From contig CM121342.1 in assembly GCA_051530055.1 (NCBI GenBank), forward strand, positions 8,804,001 through 8,868,000: 64,000 bases of DNA, in the 5' to 3' direction. Below the pieces are notes generated by a model. That model did not search any database. It had not been told where the DNA came from and worked only from the letters and a program-made list of their open reading frames with translations. Both the position numbers and the translations under genes were made by a program. The DNA comes from Neoechinorhynchus agilis. Lineage: Eukaryota; Acanthocephala. Shown piece by piece: positions 11,165-22,611 of the stretch (position 1 is the stretch's first letter; every line of letters begins with the position of its first letter).

Positions 11165-12430
11165 CGTTGCACCGTAGGTATAAGCCCGTCAAATAGAATT
11201 AGACTCCGCAAGGGATCTAAAATACACGACAGCAGTCCTGTTATGCGGGCAATTCGCGTCTCTTAAAATGAGGTCATCGTATGTACGACAGTTCCCTTTG
11301 CCCTTGCGATACAATGTCGTTGGCTTCCGGAAAAGGAACTGTTGCACGACCTGTGGGCAAGATGCCTCGGACCGAATTATATTGCCCGTGAACTGCAGTC
11401 GTCTGCGGCGCAAATATTCACTGGGCGGTTGGACTCCGGCTCTCTTATACAGTGTTTTGTTGGTCACTTTATCTGACTATCTGACCTTGAACGCCGCACG
11501 TAAGAGGGATGAATGATTTTGGTCCAACTGCCTCGTCGCCGTTGGTGACAGTGTCCAGGTCTCTGCATTGTAGTAGAGAATGCTCTCAATTAGAGTCCTG
11601 TACAGCTGCGATCGGAGTTCATCTGGCAAAGACTCGCTGTCAAACAGTGGTTTAAGTTGCCCCATTGTTCTCCAAGCTATAGCTCTCCGTCGGCTGACAT
11701 CCGCACTCACCTCAGGAACGACAGCTCCCAGATAGACATACCGCTCTATCTGTTTTAATTGCTCAACGCCATTCGGCCCTTCGCCAGAGACTTTATGCGC
11801 GACATGCGGAATCGTCAAGAATTCCGCTTTTTTCGAGTTGATGGTCAGACCAATCATACTCGCCCTCTCGCACAGTCTAATTAGCATGCGTTGAGCTCCT
11901 TCGACTGTTGAGGACATCAATACGATGTCGTCGGCATATGCCATGTAGGAGGCGCGTATCTCAGGATATTTGCGACCTCTTTTATTCAACAGAAGAAATA
12001 CGTCTTCATCATTCGGCAGTGCCCATCTCATTACCCAATCAAGCACCAAGATGTGGTGGAAAAGCATTCTGTCAAACCGTCAGCTGTCTTTACGGCGGAC
12101 CTTGTGTTTTTATATAATGCCATAACGGATGTGACAATGATCGGCGGCATTCCATACTACTTTAAGATACCGCCAATCATGGTTCGATTTACCGAATCGA
12201 AAGCTCGACGGAAATCAACAAATACCAGCGTCACATCCGTTTGATGAATTCGTGCCTCCTCGAGGATCCTCCTCAAAGCCAATATGTGATCTGTGGTGCC
12301 TCGACCTTTCCTGAAGCCGTTCTGTTCAATTCTTAGAAACGGTTCGAGGATTGGCTAAATTCGGCGTCTCAAAATGCTGCTGAAAAGTTTTGCCGTGTTG
12401 GACATCAAAGTCCTCCACCTTTGTCGAGCA
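11165..12430 (-). mobile_element. RTE-like LINE, RT domain (inverted)
   Basis: Read on the minus strand: LMSNTAKLFSSILRRRI, QNGFRKGRGTTDHILALRRI, VDFRRAFDSVNR, then a 196-residue open frame (11477-12067) with the intact catalytic box YMAYADDIVLMSS, GLTINSKKAEFL, YVYLGAVV, and ILYYNAETW; the C-terminal part continues at 11189-11467 (RAGVQPPSEYLRRRRLQFTG). The order of RT motifs is complete, but frames change several times and the endonuclease is absent, so this is a 5'-truncated dead copy. The wording of the motifs is closest to RTE/Proto2-type elements; the exact clade is inferred. Confidence 0.75.
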
Positions 12431-12520
12431 GCATTTCTTAGCCGAGGAAGGAGAGAAGCTCCAATTTTGCGAAAGAAAATCCTTAGTCAAGGGTCAACTG
12501 GTTCGAATCCGTTACCGCCA
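12425..12520 (+). pseudogene. tRNA-like relic (Ser/Leu type) or tRNA-derived SINE head
   Basis: A TAGCCGAG...GG motif like a tRNA A box (12439-12451) is followed by a perfect B box, GGTTCGAATCC (12500-12510), and then GTTACCGCCA. The spacing leaves room for a long variable arm, as in tRNA-Ser or tRNA-Leu. The T-stem has a mismatch and no matching 5' acceptor strand is visible, so a working tRNA is unlikely. Confidence 0.3.
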
Positions 12521-12844
12521 ATGATGCACAACCAAAGGGGACCAAATACTGCTGAAGTGAGGAAACTCACTGATGAGTCATGCCTCCTAGCGAGGTATCT
12601 GATTATCCGGAGGAATATACAAACTTTTAACCTTGCATTAGAGAATATGTGGTTATATCACTTCTCTGATGTAATTGGTTTGGCTTGATGCCTAAAAGTA
12701 AGTCGGACAAAAAGGGGCAGACTAAATTTAATGATGATGAAAACAAAACCGGCTTGCCAGTAAAACTTTAAATGGAATGCAGCGATCTCCATGAGTCGAA
12801 AAACTTGCTTAGTTTGACATTCCGTAGTTGTGTCGGGTGGTCAA
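12521..12844. other. Spacer
   Basis: No gene recognised. It contains CTGATGAGTC (12570-12579) without the GAAA partner of a hammerhead, and GGTGGTCAAGTGG (12837-12849), which fits a Pol III A box but has no B box at the right distance. Confidence 0.35.
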
Positions 12845-13135
12845 GTGGACTAATGCTTTTGCGATCCAAGGGGAGTTTCCAAGAAGATTGCTGTCAGGGG
12901 GCACATGCAGTGATCCTTTCTTCGATAAAAAATTGGGTAAATTATCGAAGCTATCAATATCGATCCAGGAATGCACTCATGGTCTAAACTTCTGCGGATT
13001 TTGTTACTCAGAGAAGATGGAATTCAGTGCTTTCTGTCTAACAGAGAGCATTTCAGACATCGATGCAGGATACCGAAAGGTGAATCGTCCAAAATAAGAC
13101 AGTCTGTCGCCGACTTGAACACCCCTCCGTAATAT
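12845..13135 (+). repeat. Dispersed repeat module, second copy
   Basis: 12858-13018 matches 9291-9475 (same orientation) and 25440-25640 (inverted). From 13019 the sequence switches to the module of 686-952, inverted relative to that copy. Two repeat modules are thus joined here; the switch at 13018/13019 falls directly after the shared CTCAGAGAAGATG. Confidence 0.65.
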
Positions 13136-13239
13136 CATATTATTAGGAAATTCCAAAACATCGAGTCGATTTTGATTGCACATTTTTTTAGTCGAGAGGA
13201 AACACAAATTTAAGCCTTACATATCGATGTGCCCAATAA

Positions 13240-13790
13240 ATCAATTCCCATTTGGAGGATTGGGCGGCGAAGAAGAAAGAGCGGAGGTACAGATTTGTGC
13301 GAGAAATTGAAGGATGGAAAATGTTGGGGCGACGAATGTTGTAAGTGCGAGTAAAAGGAGAAATGTGTGTGGTAGAAATTGAGGCGTAAGAGAATAAAGG
13401 CGCTTTGAGTACTTTTGAAAGATTGGAGAGGTTTTTTCTAAAGGCGCAGATTAGAGCGCACCCCTCTTCTGAAATGTATTAAGTTTTTGAATTGATTGGA
13501 AGAAAAGTTGCAAAAGGTTGGATATCCGTAGGTGAACTTTGGTAGGATGGCGGACATATAAAAAGTACTTTAGGTCTTAAAATGATAATCCAAGAAATTG
13601 GAGGCGTTTAAGAAGATAGAGTTTAAAGGACCCTTTATGCAACAAAATTGATATGTGCTTGTCCCACTTTAGATTTTTCTGAAAATGAAGATCAAGTATA
13701 CGAACAGAGAAGACGATTGATAGGATAAATCAAATTGCGAAAGATGCACCTTTAGAAATTTTTAAATTTGGAAGAGACAAGCAGAGTTTC
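13240..13790 (-). mobile_element. Probable LINE C-terminal relic
   Basis: The minus strand gives broken frames with STFYMSAILPKFTYGYPTFC and RSNLRL, then PPLFLLRRPILQMG. The LPKFTYGYP pattern is what LINE thumb regions show after the RT palm, and the codon bias towards F, L and S is like family B. There is no catalytic motif, so the call rests on weak pattern matching. Confidence 0.3.
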
Positions 13791-13824
13791 AACCGGTGAA
13801 GGGAGCTATGTGGATAATGTTTAA

Positions 13825-14735
13825 TTGAGCGAAGATAAAGGTAAAGTGGTTTTACATAATATGACCGCAACGTGGACTACTTCGGTACATAGAAAAGTAT
13901 TTTTGTGTTTACTTATTGAATATTTCAAGGGAACAAGTGAAGATCAATTTTATCTAAAGGAAATATCACTTACCGCTGCAAAACGGAGATTATCTATCCT
14001 CTGTGTTCTTCTTGGCTGTGGAAAATCGAGTGTGCTTAGCGCAATAATAAACGAGATGAGCATTCTCGAAGGAAATGTCTCCGGTGGAGGAACATTATCT
14101 TACTGTTCACAAGAATCTTGGTTATTCAATGGAACTATAAGGGAAAATATTTTATTTGGACTGGATTACGACAAGAGTCGGTATAAAGAAGTTATCACGG
14201 CGTGCAAATTGGGTGAGGTACTTAACACTGATTTTAAATAATTATTGCAATTTTCCTTCAAATAAAAGGACTTCCACCAACTCGATCACATGGATTTTTT
14301 CGTAAAGCATCAACTGATTATTCTAACAATTTTCGTTGCAATAAAAATCTTAAACGGATTACTCTTAAAAATTTGAAATTTTCTGCTAGTATTTATACTT
14401 TTGTCATGCTTATAACCGATAAATCGAAATAAAATTTTGTTTGTAAATTGCGATTGCGGAACTAGTTCACAAAATCTTATTAAAAGATAAATTCTGTAAA
14501 TAGTACTTCAACGATCTAAATAGAAAAGTTAATTGGGAACGTACGCTTTTAGTAAATATATATAAAATTTCGCTTTAAGCTCTTAATAACTCCAATCAAT
14601 TACTGCTATGATCAGTGACCGGGGAACTGGCTTAAGCGGTTGTCAGCGGGCTAGAGTCTCTACTGCTCGATCACTCTATTGATCAGCCGATATTTATATT
14701 CTTGACGAACCATTCGGAGTCGTGGACGCAAAAAA
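13825..14735 (+). pseudogene. ABCC-type (MRP) transporter, first nucleotide-binding domain, broken
   Basis: The frame 13825-14241 encodes the start of an ABC ATPase domain: VVLHNMTATW, the region LKEISLTA, a Walker A as VLLGCGKSSVLS (first glycine of GxxGxGKS replaced), and a canonical Q-loop segment SYCSQESWLFNGTIRENILF. After about 370 bases the domain resumes at 14608 with SDRGTGLSGCQRARVSTARS (signature LSGGQ changed to LSGCQ), an in-frame TGA, then SADIYILDEPFGVVDA (Walker B and D-loop). The gap may be an intron or an insertion. The wording (GCGKSS, TIRENILFG, DRGTGLSGGQRARV) is that of ABCC exporters, which move organic anions across membranes. The stop, the lost glycines and the missing rest of the protein make this a relic, or at best damaged exons. 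Confidence 0.7.
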
Positions 14736-15054
14736 ATGGGACCAATATCTTTAAAAGTTCTATCCATAAAGCATGTTTTCCATTTAAAATAACCTTTTTT
14801 CAGAGCAATTTAGCAGCTCTTGATACATAAAGCTGTAATCCTGGCTACTCACCAACTCCAATTGTTATACAAAGCGGATAATAATATAATATTGCTACAA
14901 AACGTAAGTCCTTTCATTAAACTTAAATGAATATTTTCAATTAACTTCAGGGGACGAATTAGAGCAAGTTCCATTGTCTACGTTCTCGCAAGTTACTCGA
15001 TCGTTCGTTGGCATTGAATAATAATTGACGATTTTATCAGTTATACAAAATCCT
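14736..15054. other. Spacer, no gene recognised
   Basis: Short interrupted frames only. It could hold further degraded ABCC exon sequence, but no motif is visible after VDAKKWDQYL. Confidence 0.4.
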
Positions 15055-15350
15055 ATCGACGTTAAATTAAGCAATTATAATTTTTTATAAGATAAGTAAT
15101 TCGCAACAACGCTCGATAGAAAATCAGAATTAGAGAGCGTTGCGCGAACATCCAGCGAATTTCATAGCAGATAAACGCAGTAGTCGGTTAATGTTTCTAC
15201 GAAAAAATCGGAGTTTGCAACACAAAACATATTTTCATTGTCAACAACAAATATTTGTACCTGGCAAATATTTATGCAGAACGCGAATAATTGTTAAACG
15301 AGTTTTGTGAATTTGTTGCGACAAATGCCAATTTTCGGATAGCTTTATCC
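15055..15350 (+). repeat. R3 dispersed repeat, copy a (left part)
   Basis: Matches 19378-19675 in the same orientation and 46.31-46.64 kb inverted; a shorter inverted copy lies at 52.33-52.49 kb. It is non-coding. Copy a is interrupted by a family A LINE; the rest of the repeat continues after the LINE at 17032-17115. Confidence 0.8.
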
Positions 15351-17031
15351 AAGCAAAAGCAGCCAACTGAATCAGCTCTAAGACATACCCAACTGTGGTC
15401 GAAGAAATTTTAACTGCACACAATTTTAGTGCCTATGACCATCCACCTATCTCCATTCTTCGTGAAAAGAACTTTACTTGGCGCTTCACGCTAGAGCAAT
15501 TTTTACATGCTTCGAAACCCCATCCTTCGTAAGCTTACAATGGCTTTTCTGTCTCCCCTAAAATTTTCCCTGGAGTCAGTAGTGAAAATAAATCCGCATT
15601 TTTTAACAAATTCTTTAAATCCCAACTAAACTTAGCTGATTTGTTAAAAATCAATATTGCTAAGAAAGTTTTTATTCCCACCATATTAGAATAATTGCAA
15701 TCCAAAATCCCATTATTTCCTGTCTGGAGAGAATTATTAACTCTAAATTGTTAAAAAAATTAGAGAAACGTTGCATCATCTCTCTTCACTACTTCCACGG
15801 GTTTGTTCGTCGACGTGGGGTTCATTCACCATTAACGGATCTCCACCTCTTAAATACGGCAACAAATACAAATAAAGTTCTGACTCAGCTTGACTTAAAG
15901 CTTTTGATGCCCCCTTAATATTATTTAAAAAATTCAGCATCTAATCGAATCCAAATCCTTCTATTATGAAGTTGATCCATGTAACACGAAATTCTTTTCT
16001 CGCTATGGTGTTCCTCAATGTTCTCAATTGTCACCCACTCTCTTCTTTTTTTAAAGACATCAATGGCTACCATTTTATTCGTCCATTTATTTACGCGGAC
16101 GACATTTTTCTTTTTTGCAAAGCTCGCTTCAGTGGTTTCATTGTTTCCAAACTCTCTTCTTACCTCAAGAACCTTGCCTCTGCTCTCTCTCTAAAGTAAA
16201 TATTATTTTGAATCTTAACAAATCTTTTATAATTCTGCTCACTAAATCTTACGGCCCAAGGAAATCTCTTGCCCTTCTATTTACCACACCCCATTTTATC
16301 AAGCGACTTCCCTTCTACTCAAAACCGAATTTTTATTAATACTTCTCTGAAGAGTACATTCTGCAAAATTGAATCTATAATCAAGCGGCTAAAAGCATCG
16401 CCCGGTTCCTTTCCCAACCCTTGTCCGTGCACTCAAAAGTATTGTAGGAGGGTCACTGTGCTTCATTGCGTTCAGTAGACCTCCAGAACTACGGATCCCC
16501 TTTTTGAAAACTTTTAATGGTAAACTATGTAAATTATTTTTTTAATTGAACTTCGATGGTGACCTTTTTCAGCCATTTTTGCATAAATTATTTTTATCTA
16601 AAATGGTATGTGAAGGTAGAGTCTTCGGTTTTTAGAATACTATGTACGAAGGACTCGAACAATTTGGATTTCAATTCGATCTTGAGCGGAACATATAAGA
16701 TGTTCCCAATGGAAAACAACCAGTTCAACCAATTTTTAAGTTTTGTATCGGAACGAGAAGCAGGACGATTGGTGAAGGAACCTGAATCCCTATTGGACCT
16801 TCCTCACCTAATGCGCTGTGTAGTATTGTAACTAATTGCGCATGGTTTTCATATTACTGTGAGGCAATAGTAATGACTCAGGGATTTGATCGATCCGATG
16901 CTCAGCTTTATTCGTTGCCTTGATTGGTCTCGACCAACAACACAACGTTAGAAAAAGGAGAAAAGGAAAAACATTGCATGCGTGTCAATAATTGTATGGA
17001 TGTGTGAGGCTGTGCAATAAATAAATAAATT
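15351..17031 (+). mobile_element. LINE family A, 5'-truncated copy with tail and target duplication
   Basis: The copy starts inside the RT-side linker: AKAAN, TGA for the usual Trp, then YPTVVEEILTAHNFSAYDHP, aligned with KASNWIGSISYPAVIESILM in the 23 kb copy. It continues through DLLKINIAKKVFIP, IESKSFYYEVDP, YGVPQCSQLSPTLF (G to C in the GVPQG motif) and FIYADDIFLFCKA, and ends after a C-terminal frame (16556-16831, ESLLDLPHLM) with a CAATAAATAAATAAA tail. TCGGATAGCTTT (15335-15346) and TCTGATAGCTTT (17032-17043) flank it, as expected of target-primed reverse transcription. Several stops and frame changes show that it is old. Confidence 0.8.
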
Positions 17032-17115
17032 TCTGATAGCTTTGTTAGTTGCGATTTATGTTTATTTTATACTCAAAGTTAAATATTTCTAAAGAAACGA
17101 CAAACTATGAAGGTA
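17032..17115 (+). repeat. R3 dispersed repeat, copy a (right part)
   Basis: Continues the R3 copy split by the family A LINE: CTGATAGCTTT, then TTTATGTTTATTTTATACTC matching TTTATGTTTGTTTTAGACTC at 19.68 kb. Confidence 0.75.
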
Positions 17116-17489
17116 GTGTCAAGTGTTGCCGCGATGTTCTGAATTAGCTTTATTTTCGTTGTACTCGTCATGTTTGTGATAACCCCAGATTTTAAAGGCA
17201 TTTCGAGCACTGTTGAATTTTTTCGATATTGAAATCTCGATGAGTTTTGGAAAAGATGCAAAAACTTTGCGTAAAATTTTCAATTCAGTTTCAACTTCTT
17301 TACTTAAATAACGATATTTGCATGTGTTCAGTAGCAGGTCAAGGAGGTTGGCCTATGAACTGTAATGAACTTCTATCGAATGATGTTCACAATCCTATAG
17401 AACCGATTATGCTCGCCTTGAAGACGGAATCAATGAACGTTCAGGTTCTGCGAATCAAATATCATTACAAATTGAACCAAGCAATCCGC
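17116..17489. other. Spacer with short frames
   Basis: A frame of 83 residues (17247-17498) opens into the OGT relic, but its protein is not recognisably OGT. AGTAGCAG at 17330-17337 could be an old splice acceptor; this is speculative. Confidence 0.3.
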
Positions 17490-18790
17490 CCGAAATGACC
17501 CAGTAGGCTTTATTGTGCCCGAGAAGGTGACAATTTGACTCGGACATTGAAGGATATCGTAGAAGCCTCGACGTGCAACCCAATAATCCCGAAGTACTCT
17601 TCAAGATCAGGAATTGCCTAAGAGAAAACGGATCGTTCACCGAAGCAAAAGATTGCTACATAAAATCTATAAATGTTAATCCAAGTTATGCGGAATCATT
17701 TGACGTACTTGCTACGTTATATTGGCAATGGTGACGCCCAAGACAATCCTTAAATGCGATAAAGACAGCAATTAGAAAACGTTCGAATTCTTATTCCCTG
17801 CATATGAGTATCGCTTATCTCATGCAATAAGAAAGTCTTAGGTCAACTAAAGAAATTTTGGAACATTCCGAGAAAGCCTTAACTTTGAACCCAGGAATCT
17901 CTGCGATTCATATGATGTACGTGGACGCCCTTGCATAATTAGCGGAAGATGTCGAAAAAGCCATCCTTCATTATAATATAGTCATTGAACTCGGCCAAAA
18001 AGTCCAAAGAATTTATATGCGGAAAGCAAAAGCGATGAGGATGATATCAAATTTCCAAGGAGCAGTTGATGTCTACAAAGTCTCTCTTCGTAAATTTCCA
18101 AATTTTCAAGAAGCGATTTTCGGGCTTGAAAATTGTCTCAGGTATACTTGTGATTGGACGAATTTTACCCGCATGGAGAATTTAATTGTGAATTTTATTC
18201 GGAAACAGCTAATTCACAGTGGTCAGCAAACAAAGTGAACAATATATCAAAATCAAGGCGTTCTTTATCCGTTATTTCATTCGGAGAGGAAATCAATAGC
18301 AGAAATAGAAGCCAGGAAGTGCACCAGAAAAGTTGATTTATCTCATGCGCCCGCATTCTCTCATTATTCGAAGATCAGCACGGAACTGGTAAGCAAACGA
18401 ATCCGAGTTGGCAATGTTTCTTCGGATTTCGGGGACCACCCGTCGTCCCATCAAATGCAAAGCATTCCTGGAACGCATAATCACGACGTGTTCGAGATAT
18501 TCTGTTATTCAACAAGGCCTAAAAATCAAACGACATTTTTGTCAAGAATCAACAGAGGTTCTGACCATTTTATTGATATTTCTGGGATGCCGTTTCAGAA
18601 TGCGGCAAATCTCATTCACTCTCACCGAATCCATAGTCTGGTAAATATGAACGGATATATGGACGCTAACCGAAATGAAATCGTTGCGATGAAACCAGGG
18701 CCCATACAGATAATGTGACTCGGCTATCCGAATACAAGCGGTGTCCGTTGAATTATGCTGAACAATTTAGTGAACGAATGGTAAATAATG
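17490..18790 (+). pseudogene. OGT: O-GlcNAc transferase pseudogene (TPRs and start of catalytic region)
   Basis: OGT adds N-acetylglucosamine to Ser/Thr of nuclear and cytosolic proteins. The frame shows TPR-like units (SLDVQPNNPEVLFKIRN, INVNPSYAESFDVLATLYW, AILHYNIVIELG, AVDVYKVSLRKFPNFQEAIF), a linker, and then the catalytic N-lobe: RIRVGNVSSDFGDHPSSHQM, QSIPGTHNHDVFEIFCYS, LVNMNGYMDANRNEIVAMKP, GPIQIM-stop-LGYPNTSG and YAEQFSERM. The histidine of DFGxHPxSH is kept. There are stops in the TPR part and a TGA for the Trp of the AMWLGYP motif at 18716; about 20 residues are missing between NTSG and AEQ; the C-terminal lobe is absent. No introns are visible over 1.3 kb, which favours a retrocopy. 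It ends where a piece of the LEDGF-like gene begins. Confidence 0.85.
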
Positions 18791-18931
18791 AACCGGGTTG
18801 CAATCAAAATTAAAGAAGAATTTCAGCTCAAAAAATCAAAGAAAACGTGCAATGTATCAGCACGAGGACGCAGTTCAAGCAATAAATTGGAAGCATCAAA
18901 GAAAAAGGAGCTTTCGTCAAAAAAGCAATGA
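18791..18931 (+). pseudogene. C-terminal piece of the LEDGF-like gene
   Basis: NRVAIKIKEEFQLKKSKKTC and the following basic, serine-rich residues to the stop align one-for-one with the C-terminus of the LEDGF-like relic ending at 47046, stop codon included. The non-coding sequence after the stop is also shared as far as about 19.3 kb. It is therefore a last exon plus 3' flank from a paralogue, joined to the broken OGT. Half-conservative changes (K/R, S/T, D/E) dominate. Confidence 0.65.
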
Positions 18932-19377
18932 TCCAACGAAGGAAAGAAATCCGGTGATATGAAATAAGATAGCGATTCAAGCGTCTACGGCACGAATATT
19001 CGATCCAATCGGTCAAAATAATTAGCTCTAAAACAAAGACTTTGCATCGAATAGTCAACAAAAATCTTTAGCTTGAAAATAAAAATAGATAAAAAATTTA
19101 GTAGTTTTTCTAAGGGGAGCCGAACTTTAAACCTTTTTTGTGAATCTGAGGTACACTAAAAGTGCCAAATAGCAAAGTGAAGAGTATAAGCGATCAAACG
19201 GAACAATGACTAACTTTACAAAAAGGTTTTATCAATAATCGACGACTATAAAGGCAGCTATAATTATTTCTAAGATCCAAAACGATCACCGAAATCGCAA
19301 TAAGAGAAATTATTGGTATTATTTTGTCACATCTTATTTAGGCGAACGGTCGAGCAATCTTCTATTTTTAGTTATAG

Positions 19378-19735
19378 TCAATCGACGCTAAATTTAGCAA
19401 TAATAATTTTTTGTAAGATAAGTAATTCTCAACAACGCTCGACAGAAAATGAGCATTAGAGAGCGTTGCGCGAACATCCAACGGATTTTTTAGCAGATAA
19501 ATACGGTAGTCGGTTAATGTTTCTACGAAAAAATCGGAGAGCTTGCAACACAAAATATTCACTATGAACAACGAATATTTGTAGCTAGCAAATATTTATG
19601 CAGAACCCGAATAATTGTTAAACAAGTTTTGTGAATTCATTTCGACAAATGCCAATTTTCTGATAGCTTTATCCGTGACGGTTTATGTTTGTTTTAGACT
19701 CAACGTTAAAAATTTCTAACAAACGACAACCTACG
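19378..19735 (+). repeat. R3 dispersed repeat, copy b
   Basis: The most complete copy: the left part matches 15055-15350, the right part matches 17032-17115, and the whole matches 46.31-46.65 kb inverted. Minus-strand frames in it are not conserved between copies. Confidence 0.8.
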
Positions 19736-20452
<717 letters not shown>

Positions 20453-20589
20453 ATTGCGCTTCGAATATCAGCAATCAGATAAACCCTATTTCCGACATAT
20501 CTAGATTAAGTTTTGTTCCTACTATCCCCCTCCCCTTGAGTGATTGTGAAGTTTTGAATTATTGTGCACAAGTTTCCATAGGGGATCAG

Positions 20590-21450
20590 ATGGAACATTC
20601 CATCGACGCATCAAAGTTTAAGCGTCCTGTTAGGAAAGAGGATTTCGTTATCAAAATTCCCAAAGAAGCCATGGGCACTAACTCCCCCTCCTATTTCTCG
20701 CGTTATTTCTTCGAGAAGTATTTACTGCCGAATGGTCGTGAGAAATATATGAATTTTTTGATAAAGAGGTTCTCGGTGACCAAATTCCACATCCTGTTTA
20801 TTTTTTTCGATGCGGCCGGTAAAGACCTCTTTTCTAAGATGCTAGGGGAGTTAAGCATCCAATCTGTTGACCTATCTCGTAGAGTCACCTTTCTAATGAG
20901 GAATCCTCCTCAAGACTTGGATACTACTGATTTTCGCAAAATTGAGGATGAGTTAGGTATAAAACTGGTCAAATATCTGTTTAGACCCAACGCTAGTTCA
21001 GCCTACGCCATCCTATGTTCAGCTACTATCAATGTCGCCGAGAGTCTAGCTAACTCCGGCAGGGGTTTTTTCTCATACTGGGTCACTTTCGACCGATACA
21101 GGGACTCTATCTATGATTATAATTTGACGATATGTCAGAGGTGTTCGAGATGGGGGCACCACGAATCTGACTGTGTCTTCCCCTCCAGATGCATCTTTTG
21201 TGCAGGTCCTCATCACAAATCATCTTGCTCCAATTCTGATGCTGCTACCTGTGCAAACTGTGGCAAGAATCATCCGGCCTTTGCACGTTCTTGCAAATTC
21301 GCGCAAAAATATTTTGACGATTCCAGTTACCCCCCCCCCCCCCACTCACTTTCACTGCCTTCATCGAAGTATGAGTATTCCATAATTCTAGTTACAGAGA
21401 ATTCTATCCACAACATAATCCTTTTCTCTGGATGCCGGTTTTTCCTCTAA
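20590..21450 (+). CDS. LINE family A ORF1 protein (three zinc knuckles)
   Basis: The first ATG of the frame gives about 286 residues. The N-terminal part has the family motif RPVRKEDFVIKIPKEAMG (compare LRPLRKEDYIVII at 34.9 kb). A central region (SRRVTFLMRNPPQDLDTTD, IKLVKYLFRPNASSAYAIL) is shared by all ORF1 copies and may be an RNA-binding fold. Three knuckles follow: CQRCSRWGHHESDC, CIFCAGPHHKSSC and CANCGKNHPAFARSC. It resembles gag-like ORF1 proteins of Jockey-group LINEs, which package element RNA. A C14 tract at 21330-21343 lies just after the third knuckle, and the frame after it is probably not original. Confidence 0.75.
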   Translation: MEHSIDASKFKRPVRKEDFVIKIPKEAMGTNSPSYFSRYFFEKYLLPNGREKYMNFLIKRFSVTKFHILFIFFDAAGKDLFSKMLGELSIQSVDLSRRVTFLMRNPPQDLDTTDFRKIEDELGIKLVKYLFRPNASSAYAILCSATINVAESLANSGRGFFSYWVTFDRYRDSIYDYNLTICQRCSRWGHHESDCVFPSRCIFCAGPHHKSSCSNSDAATCANCGKNHPAFARSCKFAQKYFDDSSYPPPPHSLSLPSSKYEYSIILVTENSIHNIILFSGCRFFL

Positions 21451-22493
21451 GGAGTTTAAAGACTCAACCTTCCTTCTTTGATGGTCATGTCTTGGAATCT
21501 TCTCCAAACTTCTGGAAAATCCTTTGATATAGTTTAAAATTACTTCTCAATTTTATCCTTGATAAGAAATTTCTCATTACTACATCCTTTACTTTGATCC
21601 TTCACAAACTGTAAAATCTTTCTACACCAGACTTTACCTGGGATAATTTTTCTAGGATTATTTAACTTTAATATCTGGATTGACTGTGAACATTCTAAAA
21701 GGAATATTTCCCCATCTTCACGTAACTTGGAATTTATTGATTCCAAACGTCCTAAATTTAATTAATGACTAGTTTCAATTCTAAAGGACTTTCCTTTCTC
21801 TTTCATTACATATAATGCATCTAGGGTTTCGCGTCTTCCCGTTTTTCTTACTCCTTGTATATTTGATATGTTATGTTTTCAAGAAACCGGCTTTTCTAAA
21901 TTGTTTCTTTTCGATAATTATGATTTTCATATTCTTCTCCCTTGCTCCTCATCAACCAATCAGCATATTAGCTTCTCTGGAGGACTCCAAACATTTATTC
22001 TTAAATTTCACTCTTCTAAACTTCTCTTTCAAACTAAAAATATCTCTTTTGCAATGCAAATTCTTTCTTTTAAGAATCCCTTTTATGGTACCTCATCCTT
22101 TTTCTCTCCTACTCTTATCATTTGCAACTTGTATATTCAACCCAGACATGTTGGAAATTTTACTAAATCTTTTATACATATCCTCCGTTGCTGGAATCCC
22201 GACTTTATTGTCGGCGATTTCAATAGTAATTTTTAAATGCTTTTAGGCCCTTTTTAAGTTTCACAATTTTTTGCTCCCTAAATATTCTTCATTTCATAAT
22301 GTTAAATCCAATAGACATACCTTCTTGGATGGAGCAATTATTAAAAAGTCAATTCCAATTCTATTCTATCCTGCTTCCCAACTTCAGTCACAGAGATTGT
22401 TAGGGCATGACTTCATTCTTTTTAAATCTAATGGCATTTCTCTTAAGGACACTTTTGTTTTTAATCCTCAAAGCTTATCGAAATTTAATAATG

Positions 22494-22524
22494 ATCTCTC
22501 TCTGTCTCTCTCTCTCTCTCTCTC

Positions 22525-22600
<76 letters not shown>

Positions 22601-22610
22601 TCCCTTTCTT
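22494..22610. repeat. CT microsatellite with a C73 run inside the LINE
   Basis: (CT)n at about 22497-22525 followed by 73 C (22526-22598) and a short CT end. It interrupts the linker between FNNDL and MNSLSSTSSSLSDFNN; the copy at 60.2 kb has no such tract, so it arose within this copy. Confidence 0.95.
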
Positions 22611-22611
22611 T

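Noticed and set aside
12560-12600. CTGATGAGTC as a hammerhead ribozyme
   Set aside because: No GAAA partner and no pairable stem II at the right distance.
12834-12905. tRNA gene suggested by GGTGGTCAAGTGG
   Set aside because: A box only; no B box within tRNA distance and no cloverleaf.
18716-18718. TGA replacing Trp in OGT (and in the LINE at 15.36 kb) as evidence for TGA = Trp recoding
   Set aside because: NDPK uses TGG for Trp and no TGA in frame, and OGT also carries TAA and TAG-type breaks. Simple decay explains it.
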